Assembly: GCA_016875335.1 (NCBI GenBank)
Contig: VGRO01000020.1
Coordinates: 1-51,787 of the forward strand
Origin: Deltaproteobacteria bacterium
Lineage (GTDB): Bacteria > Myxococcota_A > UBA9042
Length of the DNA: 51,787 nt
Reading direction: 5' to 3'
Numbering within the stretch: the first letter of the stretch is position 1; every line of letters begins with the position of its first letter. The notes under the pieces are model-generated. The model saw nothing but the letters and a program-made list of their open reading frames with translations. It was not told where the DNA came from and ran no database searches. Positions 31,895-40,234 of this stretch are shown one piece after another. Made by a program: the position numbers and the translations under genes.

Positions 31895-32685
31895 CGCAAG
31901 CCCGGGTGTGCGTCGTGACCGCTGGCGGGACGCGCGAGCCCATCGATGAGGTGCGCGCCATCGCCAACACTGCCAGTGGCGCCCTGCCGTGTGCACTTGC
32001 GTTGCGCCTGGTCGCGGAAGGCTGGCGCGTCCACTACGTGTGCGGGCCAGGGGCGCAGCGACCTGATCGTGGGCAACTGGACGTGCCCCTGCAAGGCGCA
32101 ACCTTTTCTTCCGTCCTTGCCCACGTGGAGCATCTGGTCCGTTCGCGGCTCGACGCCCTGGCCAGCGGCCGCATGGTCGTGCATCCGGTGGGCACCGCGG
32201 CCGAGGCGGGCGACGCGCTGGCCCGGCTGTGCCGCGAGCTGCAACCCGACGCGGTGGTGTGCGCCATGGCGGTGGCCGACTTCGCGCCGCGGCCGGTCGC
32301 CGGCAAGCTCATGTCGCGCAAGGATTCGCTCGGAGGCGGCGCTGACGGCACACCGGAATCGCTCACCCTCGAACTGGCCCCGACGGCCAAGGCCATCGAC
32401 CGCGTCAAGCGCGAAGCGCCGCGCACCTGGTTGCTGGGGTTCAAGCTGCTTGCGGGCGCCGATCGCGAGACGTTGGTGCGGGCCGCCGCGCACCTTGCCC
32501 AGCGCAGCGGCGCCGATGCGGTGTTCGCCAACGACATCCGCGATCACCGGGCCGGGCTGCGCCGCGGTCTGGTCGTGGACCGGCAGGGCGCCGTGGTCGC
32601 AGAACTGCCTGGCGGTGCGGGGGACGACGGCTTGCGTGCCCTGGCGGACCAGTTGGGACGGTTTGTCGTCCAGCGCGCTGGCTGA
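31891..32685 (+). CDS. coaB: Phosphopantothenate-cysteine ligase-like (CoaB domain) protein
   Basis: The 264-aa product starts at GTG 31891, overlapping uppP (GTGA). It has the DFP/CoaB signature: VTAGGTREPIDEVRAIANTASG at the N-terminus, VCAMAVADFAPRP in the middle, LTLELAPTAKAI for the usual LxLxPTPDI, and GADAVFANDI near the end. CoaB ligates cysteine to 4'-phosphopantothenate in coenzyme A synthesis. In most bacteria it is fused to CoaC; here the decarboxylase half is absent, so a separate coaC is expected elsewhere, or this is a divergent paralog. The usual GF(A/K)xE segment reads GFKLLAG. Confidence 0.8.
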   Translation: MTQARVCVVTAGGTREPIDEVRAIANTASGALPCALALRLVAEGWRVHYVCGPGAQRPDRGQLDVPLQGATFSSVLAHVEHLVRSRLDALASGRMVVHPVGTAAEAGDALARLCRELQPDAVVCAMAVADFAPRPVAGKLMSRKDSLGGGADGTPESLTLELAPTAKAIDRVKREAPRTWLLGFKLLAGADRETLVRAAAHLAQRSGADAVFANDIRDHRAGLRRGLVVDRQGAVVAELPGGAGDDGLRALADQLGRFVVQRAG

Positions 32686-32688
32686 CCG

Positions 32689-33507
32689 CTACTTCTTCTG
32701 CGCAGCCTGGCGGGCCTCGGCCTTGCGCTCCTGCCCCAGGCGCTTGTCCAGCGCCACCAGGGCCCGCAGCAGGGCGCGCGCGAACTCGTCCTGAACTGCA
32801 GGGTCGAAAAGTTGCGGCCCCTCGACAGGATGGGTGATGTAGCCGAGTTCGAGCACCAGCGCCGGCATCTGCGCCTCCTTGAGGACGCCGAACGCCGCCT
32901 GGCGCACGCCGCGGAACCGCACCTTCTTGCGGCCCGCCTGCAGCGCGTCGCCGAGCGCGTAGGCAAAGGCCTGCGAGCGGGCGTGCGCGGCGGCGAGCGC
33001 CAGGTCGTTCTTGATGCCGCCGACCGACCACGGCTTGCCGGCATTCGGGGCCCCAGCGGCCGTGCCCTCTTCGCGCTCGACCAGTTGGCGGGAGGCCTCG
33101 GCGCTGGCGTCGGCGGCGAGAAAGAACACCTCCATGCCCGCCGCCTCGCCTTGATCGTGCGCGTTGGCATGGACGCTGACCAGGGCGTCGGCCTTCCAGT
33201 CGTTGGCGAGGCGCGGCCGCTGGCGCAGCTCCACGGCGTCGTCGCGCTCACGGGTCAGCAGCACTTGCACGTCGCAGTTCTGGCGCAACCAGTGGGCGAT
33301 GCGCAACGACGCCGCCAACGTCAAGGCCTTCTCGCGGATTCCTCCGGTGCCGAGCGCGCCGAGGTTGTCGCCGCCATGGCCCGGGTCGAGGACGAACCGG
33401 CGCACATGGTTCAACTGCACGCGCGCAGGTTGCGACGGGGCCGGCGCGGCCCAGGCGACGATCGGCACGCCAACGAAAACCGCCAGTATGGCCAGCCAGT
33501 TGGACAA
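32689..33507 (-). CDS. N-acetylmuramoyl-L-alanine amidase (Amidase_3)
   Basis: The 272-aa product cleaves the bond between MurNAc and the peptide stem. TTG 33507 is chosen as start because GGGGAG lies 5 nt upstream and a signal peptide follows at once (LAILAVFVGVPIVAWAAP); the frame is open further upstream but encodes a non-signal sequence. Zinc ligands are visible: His in VLDPGHGG, Glu in IREKALTLA, His in VSVHANA, and the catalytic Glu in VLELGYI. No AMIN domain is present. A Lys/Arg-rich tail ends the protein. It is convergent with coaB, separated by only 3 bp. Confidence 0.88.
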   Translation of the reverse strand: MSNWLAILAVFVGVPIVAWAAPAPSQPARVQLNHVRRFVLDPGHGGDNLGALGTGGIREKALTLAASLRIAHWLRQNCDVQVLLTRERDDAVELRQRPRLANDWKADALVSVHANAHDQGEAAGMEVFFLAADASAEASRQLVEREEGTAAGAPNAGKPWSVGGIKNDLALAAAHARSQAFAYALGDALQAGRKKVRFRGVRQAAFGVLKEAQMPALVLELGYITHPVEGPQLFDPAVQDEFARALLRALVALDKRLGQERKAEARQAAQKK

Positions 33508-33638
33508 TCGAACTCCCCGCGGTCCCGCCTGGGCGCGCAAAGTAGCAGGGCGGGAGCGGGCGTCAAATCCGCGTGGCCAAGGCTTGTGGGGCGTGGCACA
33601 ATGCCGCCAGCGCACTGCGCGCGTGGGTCCGGCCGGCG

Positions 33639-35120
33639 ATGATCGTCCACAAGCCTTCGATTCTCTTTGCGCTTTTGCTGTCGTGCGCCTGCAATGTCGA
33701 CGGCTTGTTGCTGACCGAACTGTCGCGCGGCAACCACCGCCCGATGCCCGATCCGGCGCCGCAAACCGTGACGGGCGACGTCACCGGTGGCGAGGGCGCC
33801 AGCGTGGGGGTGCTCGGCGCCGACGGCAAGGCCCTGGCTGGGGTCCAGGCGACGGCGGCGTCCAAGGGCGTTTTCGCGCTCACACTGCCCGGCGACGTGG
33901 GGCTCGCCAACGCGCTGGTGTCGGCCCGATTGGGCGGCAAGCAGTGGCTGGCCCTGGTGCCGTCGCTGTCGCCGCAGTCCAGCGTCCTGGCCCCTCCGAG
34001 GCTGGTGCACATCGACGAGCTGAGCCCGGGGGCGCTGCACGTGGACGACGTGACCACAGCCATGGCGCTGCTGGTCGTCGCCAAGCTGCGTTCGATGGGC
34101 CAGGGTCTGCCGGGTGCGGCGGGCTCGGGTGTGACCGACACCCTCATCGAGCTGCACAAGAAGATCCTGGCCGCCGACGCCGATCCGGCGTTGTTGCAGG
34201 TCGTCGCGGCGGTCGCGCGCGTGCGCAGCCAGGCGCCGGCCTCGGGCGCAGCGACCGAGGGCAGTTGGGATCCGGGCGGCGCCGGGTCCTTGCTGCGGGC
34301 CGGTCTGGTGGCGGGCCACCCGATCGACCTCGACGGCGACGGTGCCGCTGATCCGACGACGGCCAAATTCGACGCGCTGATCGCGGCTGCGTTGGGCGCG
34401 TTCACTTTCAAGGCCTGCTACGTGCCGGACCGCATTCGCGTGGTGTTGCAGACACGGTTTGTCGCGTCCGGCGGCAAGAACGCCAACTGCGACGCCACCT
34501 TCGACCCGTACCTGTGGACCAGCAAGGCCGATGGCAAAGCGGTGTTCGTGACCGGCGGCATCCACAAGGATAGCCAGATGTGCCCAGGGGCCGCAGCGGC
34601 CACCTGCCTCACCCAGGCCCAGGTCGACACCGCCAACGCCGCGCTCGGCAACTGGATGCCAAACCAGGTGCGCATGTACGACGACGGCACCCACGGCGAC
34701 GCCGCGGCGGGCGACGGCACCTGGACGTTGGCCCTGGAACTGCCCTACATCGAACCCGCCGAGGGCGTCCCGCCGGTGCGCATCGCCTACAAGTTCACCT
34801 ACGGCAAGCCGGCGCAGGGCTGGACCGACAGCGAAGAATTCCCGGGCAATCAGCGCCTGCTCGAACTTGTGGACGTCAACGGCGACCGCATCGTGGCGCG
34901 CTTCGACCCATTTGCCGACGAGACCACCAACAAGGACAAGAAGAACGGCAACGACCAGGGCTGCGGCGAGGTCCACTGGGTCGGCCTGGACAAGAAGGGG
35001 TGCAGCCACGACGTGCGCGAGCGCAAGGTCGACCTCGACGGCGATTGCGTCATCGACGGCTGGCCGAACCCTGGCACCGCCGGGCCGCTGGCCATCCCGT
35101 GTCCAAAGGGGATGCCATGA
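33639..35120 (+). CDS. Lipoprotein of unknown function with Asp-rich motif
   Basis: The 493-aa product (ATG 33639) has a lipobox (ALLLSC). Residues ~40-110 look like a small carboxypeptidase-regulatory-like beta domain (GADGKALAGVQATAASKGVFAL). A DLDGDGAADP stretch near 230 resembles a calcium-binding dockerin/thrombospondin loop. Near 350-370 the motif YDDGTHGDAAAGDGTWTL recalls choice-of-anchor or PKD-like modules that bind calcium. Near the end DVNGDRIVARFDPF and VDLDGDCVIDGWPN add two more Asp loops. Surface or periplasmic, probably calcium-stabilised. It overlaps the next gene by 4 bp. Confidence 0.75.
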   Translation: MIVHKPSILFALLLSCACNVDGLLLTELSRGNHRPMPDPAPQTVTGDVTGGEGASVGVLGADGKALAGVQATAASKGVFALTLPGDVGLANALVSARLGGKQWLALVPSLSPQSSVLAPPRLVHIDELSPGALHVDDVTTAMALLVVAKLRSMGQGLPGAAGSGVTDTLIELHKKILAADADPALLQVVAAVARVRSQAPASGAATEGSWDPGGAGSLLRAGLVAGHPIDLDGDGAADPTTAKFDALIAAALGAFTFKACYVPDRIRVVLQTRFVASGGKNANCDATFDPYLWTSKADGKAVFVTGGIHKDSQMCPGAAAATCLTQAQVDTANAALGNWMPNQVRMYDDGTHGDAAAGDGTWTLALELPYIEPAEGVPPVRIAYKFTYGKPAQGWTDSEEFPGNQRLLELVDVNGDRIVARFDPFADETTNKDKKNGNDQGCGEVHWVGLDKKGCSHDVRERKVDLDGDCVIDGWPNPGTAGPLAIPCPKGMP

Positions 35121-37528
35121 AGCACTTTCTGTTTCTCGCGCTCGCACTGGCGTCCTGCGGCGAGCAGACCGCGACGGTAGCGGGTGGCGCTGGCGCTGCC
35201 GGTGCCACGTCGGACGCCTCAGGGGGCGCGCTGGGCGACGGCTGGCAGTTTCGCGCCGACGCCGCGCCGCCGAGCGATGCCTGGGTGTGGAGCGACGACG
35301 CCAAACGTTGGGTTGGCCCAGACATCGCTGCCGTTGGGGATGCCGCGCTCGGTGACAGCGCGGCCGATGCGGCCACGAGCGGCCTGCCCGACGGTGCAGT
35401 GGCGGTGGGCGACGGCGCCTATGCCTTGCCGGATGGCGCAGTCGTCCAGCCCGACGGCGCCCCCGTCGTCGCCGATGCCCTGGTCGCCACCGACAACGGC
35501 TCACCCGGCGACTCCGCGAGCCCCGGCCCCACGCCCGGCACGCTCGGCGGTTCGTGCGCGCCGCCCAAATCGTGCGAACCGGGGTTGACCTGTTTCGCGG
35601 CCGGCACGCCGCAGGCGTATTGCGGCAAGGTCGGGTGCCTGGGCAACGCAGAGTGCGCCTCGACCGCCAAAGAGCCGATGTGCTGCGTCAAATACGGCAT
35701 CCAGTCGTACTGCACCAAACAGTACGGTCTCGCCACCACCTGTGGCACCCAAAACAAACCGGTCGGCGCCGATTGCAAGGCTGGCGGCCAGAGCGACTGC
35801 GACCCGGGCGGCGGCGCCTTCTGCCTGCAAACCCAGAGCGCCGCGCAGTGCGTGGCCGGGTGCAGCGCCAACAACCAGAACTGCCCGGCCGGCACCAAAT
35901 GCGTGGTGTTCGAGAACGGCAACGGCGGCTGCATCCCCTACACCCCCGACAAGGCGGACGCGACCCCATGTGCCGGCAAGACCATCGGCGGCTGCGGCGC
36001 GGGGGCTTGGTGCATCGAAGCCTTTCCAGGCGACCCGCTGGCCTACTGCGCCACGCTGTGCAAAGACGACGCGGCATGCGCCAAGGGGTTCGACTGCACG
36101 AGCTTTGGCGCCCCCAACGGCATCTGCCAGAAGCACGGCAACGCCACCGCCGGCCAAAGCTGCGCAGGTGATCGCTTTGCCTGCAAAAAGGGGCTGTTTT
36201 GCGCCAGCCAGGGCACGGCCAGCGCCGTGTGTTCGCCCAGTTGCGCGACCGACGCCGACTGCGCAGCCTACGGCAAAGGCCTGAATCAATCGGCGTACTG
36301 CTGGAAATCGCCCAACGGCCCGTGGAGCGCATGCCTGCCCAAAGGCGACAAGCAGAACGGCGAAAACTGCGCCAAGAACCCAGGCAGCTGCGCCGCGGGA
36401 TCGTGGTGCATCGGCGGCAACGACACCTACAACCCCGATGCCTACTGCCAGAAACCGTGCGGCGAGAACAGCGACGGCAAATGCCCCGCGGGCGCCGTGT
36501 GTGTCAAATACGCCCCGAACTACAGCGGCTGCCAGCCCGACGGCGGCAAGGGCCACGGCGAGTCCTGCGCGGGCGCCGCAACCTCCTGCAAGGCCGGCCA
36601 CTTCTGCATCGGCCCGCAAGGTGGCGAAGTCTGCTCGAAAATCTGCAAGCCGGCCGCGGCGACCGGCAGCCCCGACGCCTGCCCGTCGGGTGCGTGGTGC
36701 AGCCCTTGGGGCAACGGCGAGTCCGGCAGTTGCATCCCCGCGGGCGGCATCGCGGTCGGCAAACCCTGCAAAGGCAACCCGTTCGGCTGCGCGGCGCAGA
36801 GCTTCTGCCAGAACTGGGGCCAGGGCAACGAAGCCGTGTGCATCGCCCCGTGCGGCACCAGCAAGGCATGCCCCGCCGGCACCGACTGCAAGGACTACGG
36901 CCAGGCCGGCAGCTACTGCCAACCGGCCGGCGGCGGCAAGCAGGGCGAGGCGTGCTCCAACACCGCAAAACCATGTGCCCCTGGGTTCGCGTGCCTGTCG
37001 GCGGGCACCGAAGCCGCCATGTGTTCCAAGTCGTGCAAGGCCGACGCCGATTGCGCAGACCCCAAGCTCTATTGCGCCACCGGCAACTGGGGTGGCTGGT
37101 GCGTGCCCGACGGACCGCTCGGCGCCTACGAGGTCTGCTACGCCAAGCCCTGGCAATGCCAAAAGGGCCTTGCGTGCATCGGCAATCCGACCGAGAACCC
37201 CGGCGCCGTGTGCGCCAAGGCGTGCAGCGGTTTCGCCGACGTCTGCGGCCCCGGCGCCAAGTGCCAGTACTACGGCAACGGCCAGGCGTGGTGCGTCAAG
37301 ACCGGCAAGCTGCCGCATGGCAGCGTGTGCCTGCAACAACCCAATGACTGCGACCCCGGGACCCTGTGCGTCAAGGGCGCGCCGATGCCGATGTGCCTGC
37401 AACAGTGCGGGTTTGGCCACCCGCCGTGTCCGGCCGACAGCCCGTGCCAGTTCTTTGCCGGGTCGGCGGTGGCCCTGTGCGTGCCCAAGGGATTCACCGT
37501 GGGCGGGCCGGTGTATGCGCCGTTTTGA
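35117..37528 (+). CDS. Large Cys-rich lipoprotein
   Basis: The 803-aa product starts at ATG 35117 inside the stop of the previous gene (ATGA), so the two are translationally coupled. A short signal peptide ends in a lipobox (LALASC). Residues ~20-140 are an Ala/Asp/Gly linker (SDASGGALGDGWQF and similar). From ~145 to ~800 follow repeated modules of ~45-60 residues with the pattern GExCx...CxxGxxCxxxxxxxxCxxxC, each with about six cysteines (for instance CKAGHFCIGPQGGEVC). The repeats differ from the CDDGNxCT type of the 1314-aa protein at 5865. Probable disulfide-rich outer-surface protein; partner of the Asp-loop lipoprotein by co-expression (inference). Confidence 0.82.
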   Translation: MKHFLFLALALASCGEQTATVAGGAGAAGATSDASGGALGDGWQFRADAAPPSDAWVWSDDAKRWVGPDIAAVGDAALGDSAADAATSGLPDGAVAVGDGAYALPDGAVVQPDGAPVVADALVATDNGSPGDSASPGPTPGTLGGSCAPPKSCEPGLTCFAAGTPQAYCGKVGCLGNAECASTAKEPMCCVKYGIQSYCTKQYGLATTCGTQNKPVGADCKAGGQSDCDPGGGAFCLQTQSAAQCVAGCSANNQNCPAGTKCVVFENGNGGCIPYTPDKADATPCAGKTIGGCGAGAWCIEAFPGDPLAYCATLCKDDAACAKGFDCTSFGAPNGICQKHGNATAGQSCAGDRFACKKGLFCASQGTASAVCSPSCATDADCAAYGKGLNQSAYCWKSPNGPWSACLPKGDKQNGENCAKNPGSCAAGSWCIGGNDTYNPDAYCQKPCGENSDGKCPAGAVCVKYAPNYSGCQPDGGKGHGESCAGAATSCKAGHFCIGPQGGEVCSKICKPAAATGSPDACPSGAWCSPWGNGESGSCIPAGGIAVGKPCKGNPFGCAAQSFCQNWGQGNEAVCIAPCGTSKACPAGTDCKDYGQAGSYCQPAGGGKQGEACSNTAKPCAPGFACLSAGTEAAMCSKSCKADADCADPKLYCATGNWGGWCVPDGPLGAYEVCYAKPWQCQKGLACIGNPTENPGAVCAKACSGFADVCGPGAKCQYYGNGQAWCVKTGKLPHGSVCLQQPNDCDPGTLCVKGAPMPMCLQQCGFGHPPCPADSPCQFFAGSAVALCVPKGFTVGGPVYAPF

Positions 37529-37566
37529 AGCGTGACCCCCGCCAATGAGTGACACGCCAATGGAAA

Positions 37567-37854
37567 GGCGGGCTCGCGGTATCGACGCCTGCCTCCGCGG
37601 GCTGGGGTTTGGATGCCGCACGCACTCCACCACTTGTTCGTCCATTTGGTTTGGTCCACGTGGGACCGCGCGCCGGTATTGACCGACGTTGTCCGTGCGT
37701 CGGCGACGAGGTCAACGCGGTCGCCTGGTATGTGCGCGACCAGGCCGCACGCCACGCGGTCGGCAGTCTGCACCCGCATTGGGAACGCAGCAGGGACCAA
37801 GCGCCCATGTGAGGTTCAGCCCGCGGAGGCGGGCGTACTTATCGCGAGCCCGCC
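37567..37854. mobile_element. Relic of a REP-flanked Y1 transposase element
   Basis: A 38-bp inverted repeat frames this patch. The left arm (37567-37604) and the right arm (37817-37854) match when one is reverse-complemented, except for about six bases in the middle. Each arm contains a REP-like hairpin (CCCGC-GGAG-GCGGG in the right arm). Between the arms lies a broken IS200/RAYT-type transposase. Outside, CGCCAATG occurs twice on the left and CATTGGCG several times on the right, extending the symmetry. Confidence 0.65.
37613..37812 (+). pseudogene. Remnant of an IS200/RAYT-like Y1 transposase
   Basis: From ATG 37613 the first ~29 codons read HHLFVHLVWSTWDRAPVLTD, the typical N-terminus of Y1 (IS200/REP-associated) transposases. 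After ~37700 the homology moves to another frame and gives AWYVRDQAARHAVGSLHP, then HWER, the family's C-terminal end, closing at TGA 37810. The ~90 central codons, which should include the HUH motif and the catalytic Tyr helix, are deleted. The gene cannot make an active enzyme. Confidence 0.72.
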
Positions 37855-37860
37855 AATTCA

Positions 37861-37956
37861 TTGGCGGGTCGCCCCATTGGCGGGTCGTCCCATTGGCGGG
37901 TCGTCCCATTGGCAGGTCGTCCCATTGGCGGGTCGACCGATTGGCGGGTCGCCCCC
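37861..37956 (+). repeat. Six tandem 16-bp repeats
   Basis: Six head-to-tail units with consensus TTGGCGGGTCGYCCCA; unit 4 has GGCAGG, unit 5 ends ACCGA and unit 6 ends CCCCC. The array begins 6 bp after the right arm of the transposase relic and its CATTGGCG core resembles bases flanking that relic. 16 bp is not a codon multiple and no gene covers it. Confidence 0.85.
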
Positions 37957-38016
37957 AAACCAATCCCGCCCTTCCACCTTCCACCCCGCAACCTCGCCGC
38001 CCCGCCCGTTCTGGCG

Positions 38017-38022
38017 TACACT
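38017..38022 (+). promoter_or_regulatory. -10-like box TACACT, 8 nt before ATG
   Basis: TACACT stands 8 nt before the ATG at 38031, the same spacing as for uppP and the RCC1-type gene. No good -35 was found. No SD precedes the ATG. Confidence 0.35.
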
Positions 38023-38030
38023 GGCCCGCC

Positions 38031-38615
38031 ATGCGGCCCCGCTTCGCCATCGGCAACTCCTCGTTCCCGAGCCTGCGCGGCGAGGGCTGCCACTTTGTCG
38101 ACAAGTCGCTGCTCATCGCTGACGTCGTCCACAACGCCGACCAGGTCGTGTTGCTGCCTCGACCGCGACGATTCGGCAAGACCTTGGCACTGACCATGCT
38201 GCGGGCGTGGTTCGCGCCCGGCCAAGACCACATGGCGCTTTTCGGCGACCTTGCGGTGTGGCAGGCCGGCGACGACGTGCGCGCCACCTGCGGCAGTCAC
38301 CCAGTGATCTTTCTGAGTTTCAAGGACGTCAAGGCGCGCACCTGGTCGGCGTGCCGCGCCGCCATCGCGGAGGAGCTCAGCCTGCTCTGCGGCCAGTTGG
38401 ACGAGGCGACAGCGCATGCCCGTCTCGCGCCCGCAGAGCTTGGGCGGTACGAACGCCTGCGGTCCGGCGAGGCCAGCGACGCCGAGATGCACAAGGCGCT
38501 GCAACTCTTGTCGATCTGGCTTTCGCGTGCTCATGGCCGACAGGTGCTGATTCTGATTGACGAATACGACACACCCATCGTCGAGGGCAAAAAAGGCTGG
38601 TTGCGCAAGCTGTGA
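38031..38615 (+). pseudogene. Truncated AAA-ATPase-like / PD-(D/E)XK family protein
   Basis: The 194-aa open frame matches the N-terminal AAA-ATPase-like domain of a widespread family of ~500-600 aa: FVDKSLLIADVV, then LLPRPRRFGKTLALTML (nucleotide-binding loop) and VLILIDEYDTPIV (Walker B). The frame ends eleven residues later (EGKKGWLRKL), so the rest of the ATPase and the C-terminal nuclease-like domain are missing. It is a 3'-truncated relic, though it may still be expressed. It lies in the degraded mobile patch, 58 bp upstream of the FAD-linked dehydrogenase. Confidence 0.7.
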
Positions 38616-38673
38616 CACCCTTGCGCATTCCACGCCCTTCGGGCGCCGCCGACGCGCCGGTCGCGAGCCTCGC

Positions 38674-40053
38674 ATGAACCGCTCTGACTTCCTCGCTGCG
38701 TTGCGCGCCACCCTCGGCCCCGACGGCCTCAGCACCGACCCAAGCGACCTCACCCATTGGGGCCGCGACTGGACCCGGTCGCTCGCGCCCGATCCGCTGG
38801 CCGTGGTCTGGCCGCGCGACACCGCCGAGGTCGCCGCCGTGGTGCGGGCGTGCGCGGCGGCGGGCACGGCCATCGTGCCCTCGGGCGGTCGAACGGGTCT
38901 GGCCGGCGGTGCTGTCGCGGCGCACGGAGAGGTCGTGCTGTCGCTGGACCGGCTGCGCGACATCGGCCCGGTCGATGGGCTGAACCGCAGCGTGACGGTC
39001 GGGGCAGGCGTGCCCAATTCCGTGCTGCAAACGGCGCTGGTGCCGCACGGTCTGTGGTGGCCGGTGGACCTCGCGTCGAAGGGCTCGGCGACGGTCGGCG
39101 GCAACCTGGCCACCAACGCTGGCGGGCTGCGGGTGCTGCGTTATGGCCACGCGCGCAACTGGGTATTGGGCGTGCAGGTGGTCTGGGCCTCGGGCGAGAT
39201 CACGCAGTTGGGCGGGGCGCTGCACAAGGACAACAGCGGCTATGCGTTGCAGCAGTTGCTGGTCGGCGGCGAGGGCACGCTCGGCATCTTGACCGCCGCG
39301 ACGTTGGCGCTGGCACCGTTGCCCGGTCCGAGCGAAGTGGCGCTGGTCGGTGTCCGCGATCTCGGCGCCGCGGTTGCGCTTTTTGGCGCCCTTCGCCAGT
39401 TGCCGGTCGTCGTCAACGCCTTCGAGGCCCTGACCGACCTGTGCCTGGAGCAGGTGATTGCCCACACCGGCATGGCGCGGCCATTGCAACCGTGTGCGAC
39501 CTATGCGCTTTTCGATGTGGAGAACCCGCGCGGCGCGGACCTGGCCGAGTGGCTGGCGGGCCAAGCCGGCTTGGTGCAGGACGCTGCCCTGGCCACCGAC
39601 CGCACCCAGGCCGACAAGCTGTGGTCGTACCGCGAACGCATCACAGAGAGCCTGCAGCCGCGGCGCCCGCACAAGAACGACGTGTCGGTGCCCGTGAGCA
39701 GCATGGCCGGTTTGGCCGCCGAGGTGGCCCAGTGGTTTGCGACGCACCGGCCAGGCTGGCAGGTGGCGCTTTTCGGCCACGTCGGCGACGGCAACCTGCA
39801 CGTCAATGCGCTCGCGCCGTCGGACCTGGCCCAGAAGGACTGGCGGCTGGCCTGCGAACAAGCGGACCAGGCGCTGTACGGGCTGGTGGCGGCGCGCGGC
39901 GGCAGCCTGTCTGCCGAACACGGCATCGGCCTGCTCAAGAAGCCTTACCTCAGCATCACCCGACCGGCGGCCGAACTCGCCGCGATGCGGGCGGTCAAGC
40001 GCGCGCTCGACCCCGGCAATCTGTTGAACCCGGGGAAGATCTTCGACCTTTGA
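38674..40053 (+). CDS. FAD-linked 2-hydroxyacid dehydrogenase (GlcD/D-LDH family)
   Basis: The 459-aa flavoprotein oxidises a D-2-hydroxyacid (glycolate, D-lactate or D-2-hydroxyglutarate). The N-terminal FAD-binding PCMH domain shows VVWPRDTAEVAAVVRACA, IVPSGGRTGLAGGAV, and DLASKGSATVGGNLATNAGG. The C-terminal oxidase domain shows the conserved ALFGHVGDGNLHVN and GGSLSAEHGIGLLKK. Length matches single-subunit D-2-hydroxyglutarate or D-lactate dehydrogenases. The electron acceptor cannot be read from sequence; no Fe-S GlcF partner is adjacent. Its stop is followed after 3 bp by the CTAG-bounded palindromes. Confidence 0.9.
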   Translation: MNRSDFLAALRATLGPDGLSTDPSDLTHWGRDWTRSLAPDPLAVVWPRDTAEVAAVVRACAAAGTAIVPSGGRTGLAGGAVAAHGEVVLSLDRLRDIGPVDGLNRSVTVGAGVPNSVLQTALVPHGLWWPVDLASKGSATVGGNLATNAGGLRVLRYGHARNWVLGVQVVWASGEITQLGGALHKDNSGYALQQLLVGGEGTLGILTAATLALAPLPGPSEVALVGVRDLGAAVALFGALRQLPVVVNAFEALTDLCLEQVIAHTGMARPLQPCATYALFDVENPRGADLAEWLAGQAGLVQDAALATDRTQADKLWSYRERITESLQPRRPHKNDVSVPVSSMAGLAAEVAQWFATHRPGWQVALFGHVGDGNLHVNALAPSDLAQKDWRLACEQADQALYGLVAARGGSLSAEHGIGLLKKPYLSITRPAAELAAMRAVKRALDPGNLLNPGKIFDL

Positions 40054-40056
40054 CGA

Positions 40057-40110
40057 CTAGGAGCCTGTCGGCGAAATGCCAGAATCGGCAGATTCTGGCC
40101 GGCAGGCTCC
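40057..40110 (+). repeat. Nested hairpin unit, copy B
   Basis: CTAG, then an outer stem GGAGCCTGTCGG/CCGGCAGGCTCC with the inner hairpin GCCAGAATC/GATTCTGGC. It corresponds to 13733-13783. CCTAGG at its right end joins it to the 127-bp composite repeat. Confidence 0.8.
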
Positions 40111-40234
40111 TAGGCAGGCCCGGGCTGCGGCCTGCCAGCGACCGAAACTGCCTGAATTTACTTCAGGCAGTTCTTGGTCGCTGCCTCGATCGCAACCACC
40201 ACGGAGCCTGTCGGACGATAGTCCGACAGGCTCC
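40108..40234 (+). repeat. Composite palindromic repeat, copy 2
   Basis: Matches 1-127 except for two bases in the first hairpin. It is complete here and bounded on both sides by CCTAGG. Its right boundary forms the stop codon (TAG, minus strand 40236-40234) of the acyl-CoA dehydrogenase gene. Confidence 0.9.

Noticed and set aside
37861..37956. 16-bp tandem repeats as a mini CRISPR or origin iteron array
   Set aside because: Units are directly adjacent with no spacers. No replication-initiator gene, DnaA-box pattern or AT-rich region is nearby.
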